DNA of 64,000 nucleotides from NCBI RefSeq assembly GCF_000146285.1, contig NZ_GL385912.1, positions 1,472,336 through 1,536,335 of the forward strand, in the 5' to 3' direction. Below the pieces are notes generated by a model. The model saw only the letters and a program-made list of their open reading frames with translations. It had not been told where the DNA came from and did not search any database. Positions within the stretch are counted from its first letter, which is position 1. Each line of letters opens with the position of its first letter. The stretch comes from Mobiluncus curtisii subsp. curtisii ATCC 35241. Its GTDB lineage: Bacteria > Actinomycetota > Actinomycetes > Actinomycetales > Actinomycetaceae. This document shows positions 62,264 to 64,000 of this stretch, in pieces. The translations under genes were made by a program, and so were the position numbers.

Positions 62264-63562
62264 TCAGTCGATGAAAGTTGTCGGTGTTTCATCAACCGGG
62301 AAATAAGACAGGGCAATATCAGTAGGACGTTGCCACGATTCTGGGGCACTGAGGAAGCGCAACAAAGAATTCCAAGCAGCACCCTGCAAAGAAGAACCTT
62401 CTTTAACAATTGATTCTTGTAAGTCGATTTCCATCCAGTTAGAGCACAGCGCGCGACGGGTAAGTTCATCGCGAAGTGCGTCTTCGTAATAGGGAAGTAA
62501 TTTTTTCAGTACTCCGCCCAAGACTATGGTGGTGACATCAACCAGGTTTATGTAGGTGGACAGAGCTCGTCCCAGATATCTCCCACAAAGCCTTACTGTT
62601 TCGGTCACTTGGGCGTTGCCCTTGTGTAAGCTCGCAAATAGTTGTTCCCACGGAGCATTTGCGGGTAAGCCTGCTCGTTCCAGAAGGTTCGCTTTATCAA
62701 TATACGCGTCCAAACATCCCACTGCTCCACAATCGCAGGGCTTATCTTCATCGCTGACTGCGATGTGTGCAATTTCACCAGCCCATCCATGCAAGCCGGA
62801 GGAAACTTTTCCATCTAGTACTAGAGCAGAACCGATTGCGCTATTTTGTGAAATGAAAATAAAGTCGCTGAGCTCATGACCGGTTTTTTGTCGGGCGATA
62901 CTTTCTGCTAACGCAGAAAGATTCGCTGTGTTCTGGTAATCAACCGGTACTTCGATATGGAGCTTCGAGCGGAAGTGTTTCTCCAAATCAATGTTTCTCC
63001 ATCCCAAATGAGGTGACATGTGCAAGTTACTGGTTGAGGACGAAATAATTCCCGAAAATCCACAAGTAATCCCGCACAGAGACAAACCCGAGTGTTGTAT
63101 TTGGGAAGTTAACTCGTTCACCATGGTTGCAAGTTTCCCAAGGGTACTTTGAGGCGAGTAGGCGGGTACGTCAACTTGGTCAAATTGTTCGGCAATGATG
63201 TTTCCGCGCAAATCCATCACGCAGGCGCTGATGTAATCTCGACCGACTTCGGCACCTATGCCCCCGTGAGTACGTCTGGCTGGAGTCAACATGATGGAAG
63301 GTCTGCCGGAAGGTCCGACACGGGTAGAGCCTTCCCTAATGATGCCGAAGTCCAGTAGATGTTCTATGAGCCTGGTTACTGTTGAGCGGTTTAGTCCTGT
63401 TTCGTGTGCCAGGTCGGCTCTTGACATGACTTCAGATCCGGTAATGATTCGGTAGGTCAGCAGTTGCAGATTGTGATTACGTAAGGACTCTGCTCGCATG
63501 CCGGGGACTTCGTGATCCGCGGACTGCAAGGATGTGTTTTTTGATTTGGCTGTTCGACTCAA
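62264..63562 (-). CDS. ROK-family transcriptional repressor (XylR/NagC-like)
   Basis: About 432 residues if started from TTG at 63562, which has GAGGGAG five bases upstream; an ATG at 63592 without a good site is the alternative. The N-terminal helix-turn-helix is VMSRADLAHETGLNRSTVTRLIEHLLDFGI. The ROK domain has GIGAEVGRDYISACVMDL, CGFSGIISS, SAIGSALVLDGKVSSGLHGWAGEIAH and the zinc motif CDCGAVGCLDAYI. Sugar binding should release it from DNA. It is divergent from an FGGY sugar kinase gene, so it probably controls pentose use. Confidence 0.92.
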   Translation of the reverse strand: MSRTAKSKNTSLQSADHEVPGMRAESLRNHNLQLLTYRIITGSEVMSRADLAHETGLNRSTVTRLIEHLLDFGIIREGSTRVGPSGRPSIMLTPARRTHGGIGAEVGRDYISACVMDLRGNIIAEQFDQVDVPAYSPQSTLGKLATMVNELTSQIQHSGLSLCGITCGFSGIISSSTSNLHMSPHLGWRNIDLEKHFRSKLHIEVPVDYQNTANLSALAESIARQKTGHELSDFIFISQNSAIGSALVLDGKVSSGLHGWAGEIAHIAVSDEDKPCDCGAVGCLDAYIDKANLLERAGLPANAPWEQLFASLHKGNAQVTETVRLCGRYLGRALSTYINLVDVTTIVLGGVLKKLLPYYEDALRDELTRRALCSNWMEIDLQESIVKEGSSLQGAAWNSLLRFLSAPESWQRPTDIALSYFPVDETPTTFID

Positions 63563-63777
63563 GTTGACTCCCTCGTCATCTGGAACAATCATAACCCAAA
63601 TTAGTCTTTCGTTAGCCTGTTTTGAAAGTATTAGTTGCCAGAAGCAACTTAACGCTCTTGATGGATAGAGAATTTTTGCAGTATCCATGAACGAAACAAA
63701 CCCTTTCCCGGGTAGTTGCCCATGAATCAGAGGAAAGTTGAATGAATGCCTCGCATAGAAAAATGTTAAAAAAATGC

Positions 63778-63807
63778 TTGACAGGATTTATTCGATGGTG
63801 CTAATGT
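63778..63807 (+). promoter_or_regulatory. Promoter of the FGGY kinase gene
   Basis: TTGACA (63778-63783) is a perfect -35; TAATGT (63802-63807) is at 18 bases. It lies after an A-rich stretch and about 70 bases before the GTG start. Confidence 0.7.
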
Positions 63808-63825
63808 GCATAGTGCAACAAAGGT

Positions 63826-63851
63826 GACTCTAAACGGAGAGGTTCAGAGTC
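63826..63851 (+). promoter_or_regulatory. Hairpin/operator in the FGGY kinase leader
   Basis: GACTCT (63826-63831) pairs with AGAGTC (63846-63851), with an inner AAC/GTT across one mismatch. It lies between the promoter and the start codon, where a ROK repressor could bind, or the RNA could fold. Confidence 0.5.
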
Positions 63852-63873
63852 TAGTGACACGATGAGGTGGAAC

Positions 63874-64000
63874 GTGAGTAACCGGTTGGTAGCAGGGATA
63901 GATTCCTCGACACAGTCATGCAAAATCATGATTCGTGATGCCGACACGGGTGCGCTGGTGCGTTCTGGAATGGCATTTCATCGTACAGGAACCACAGTTA
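63874..64000 (+). CDS. xylB: FGGY-family carbohydrate kinase (xylulokinase-like), N-terminal part
   Basis: The GTG at 63874 follows GAGGTGG and opens a frame that runs off the right edge (42 residues visible). [21 protein letters not shown] is the N-terminal phosphate-binding motif of FGGY kinases, close to xylulokinase (GIDxxTQSxK). The divergent ROK regulator supports a pentose pathway, but the substrate (xylulose, ribulose or other) cannot be fixed from this fragment. Confidence 0.85.
   Translation, partial: MSNRLVAGIDSSTQSCKIMIRDADTGALVRSGMAFHRTGTTV

Overview
The window looks like chromosome from a mid-GC actinobacterium, most likely of the family Actinomycetaceae. A Mobiluncus-like genus is my guess, from memory and not proven here. 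Pointers to this group are a dnaK-grpE-dnaJ-hspR-clpB heat-shock block with HspR inverted repeats, a 32-residue bS22-type ribosomal protein, a DUF4235 protein, a three-subunit sortase-C pilus locus, and frequent GTG/TTG starts.

Layout. 1-9.7 kb is ordinary chromosome: the end of an MFS transporter, an SPFH/band-7 protein, a methyltransferase-cupin pair behind a DtxR/IdeR-like box, an ABC transporter with its two-component system, thiamine pyrophosphokinase, an endonuclease III-like glycosylase, a HAD phosphatase and a DUF4126 membrane protein. 9.8-23.3 kb is an accessory island starting at tRNA-Gly(CCC). It holds an inverted copy of the tRNA T-arm, a hairpin cluster, a complete four-gene LlaJI-type restriction-modification operon, a decayed IS3-family element with intact ends, two remnants of an IS1249-type transposase, and between those remnants a set of poorly known genes: two orphan proteins, a helix-turn-helix protein, a metallophosphoesterase, a 119-residue protein, a HipA-like kinase and a 71-residue acidic protein.

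23.3-27.5 kb has an ABC-F ATPase whose leader encodes a three-residue peptide (MTR) placed to control a stem that hides the ribosome-binding site, then a proline-rich membrane-anchored protein. 27.5-38.9 kb is the pilus locus: a giant tip adhesin split into three reading frames by two one-base losses, a major pilin, a minor pilin and a class C sortase. 39-50 kb holds housekeeping and hypothetical genes: a lipoprotein FKBP isomerase, dCTP deaminase, DUF4235, a GalT-like DUF4921 protein with an ACT protein, a histidine phosphatase, a HAD-IB phosphatase, bS22, a BldC/excisionase-like regulator, and TrkH and TrkA potassium uptake genes.

50-58 kb is the heat-shock block, controlled by two HAIR sites. 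58-64 kb has a TetR regulator and a serine hydrolase gene, each preceded by the same operator palindrome, an SPOUT RNA methyltransferase, pyrE, class II fructose-bisphosphate aldolase, and a divergent ROK regulator / FGGY sugar kinase pair that runs off the right edge.

The strongest candidates for new biology are the MTR leader of the ABC-F gene, the HipA-like kinase/phosphoesterase operon that lacks a visible HipB, and the LlaJI-type island. Family names come from motif recognition without database searches.
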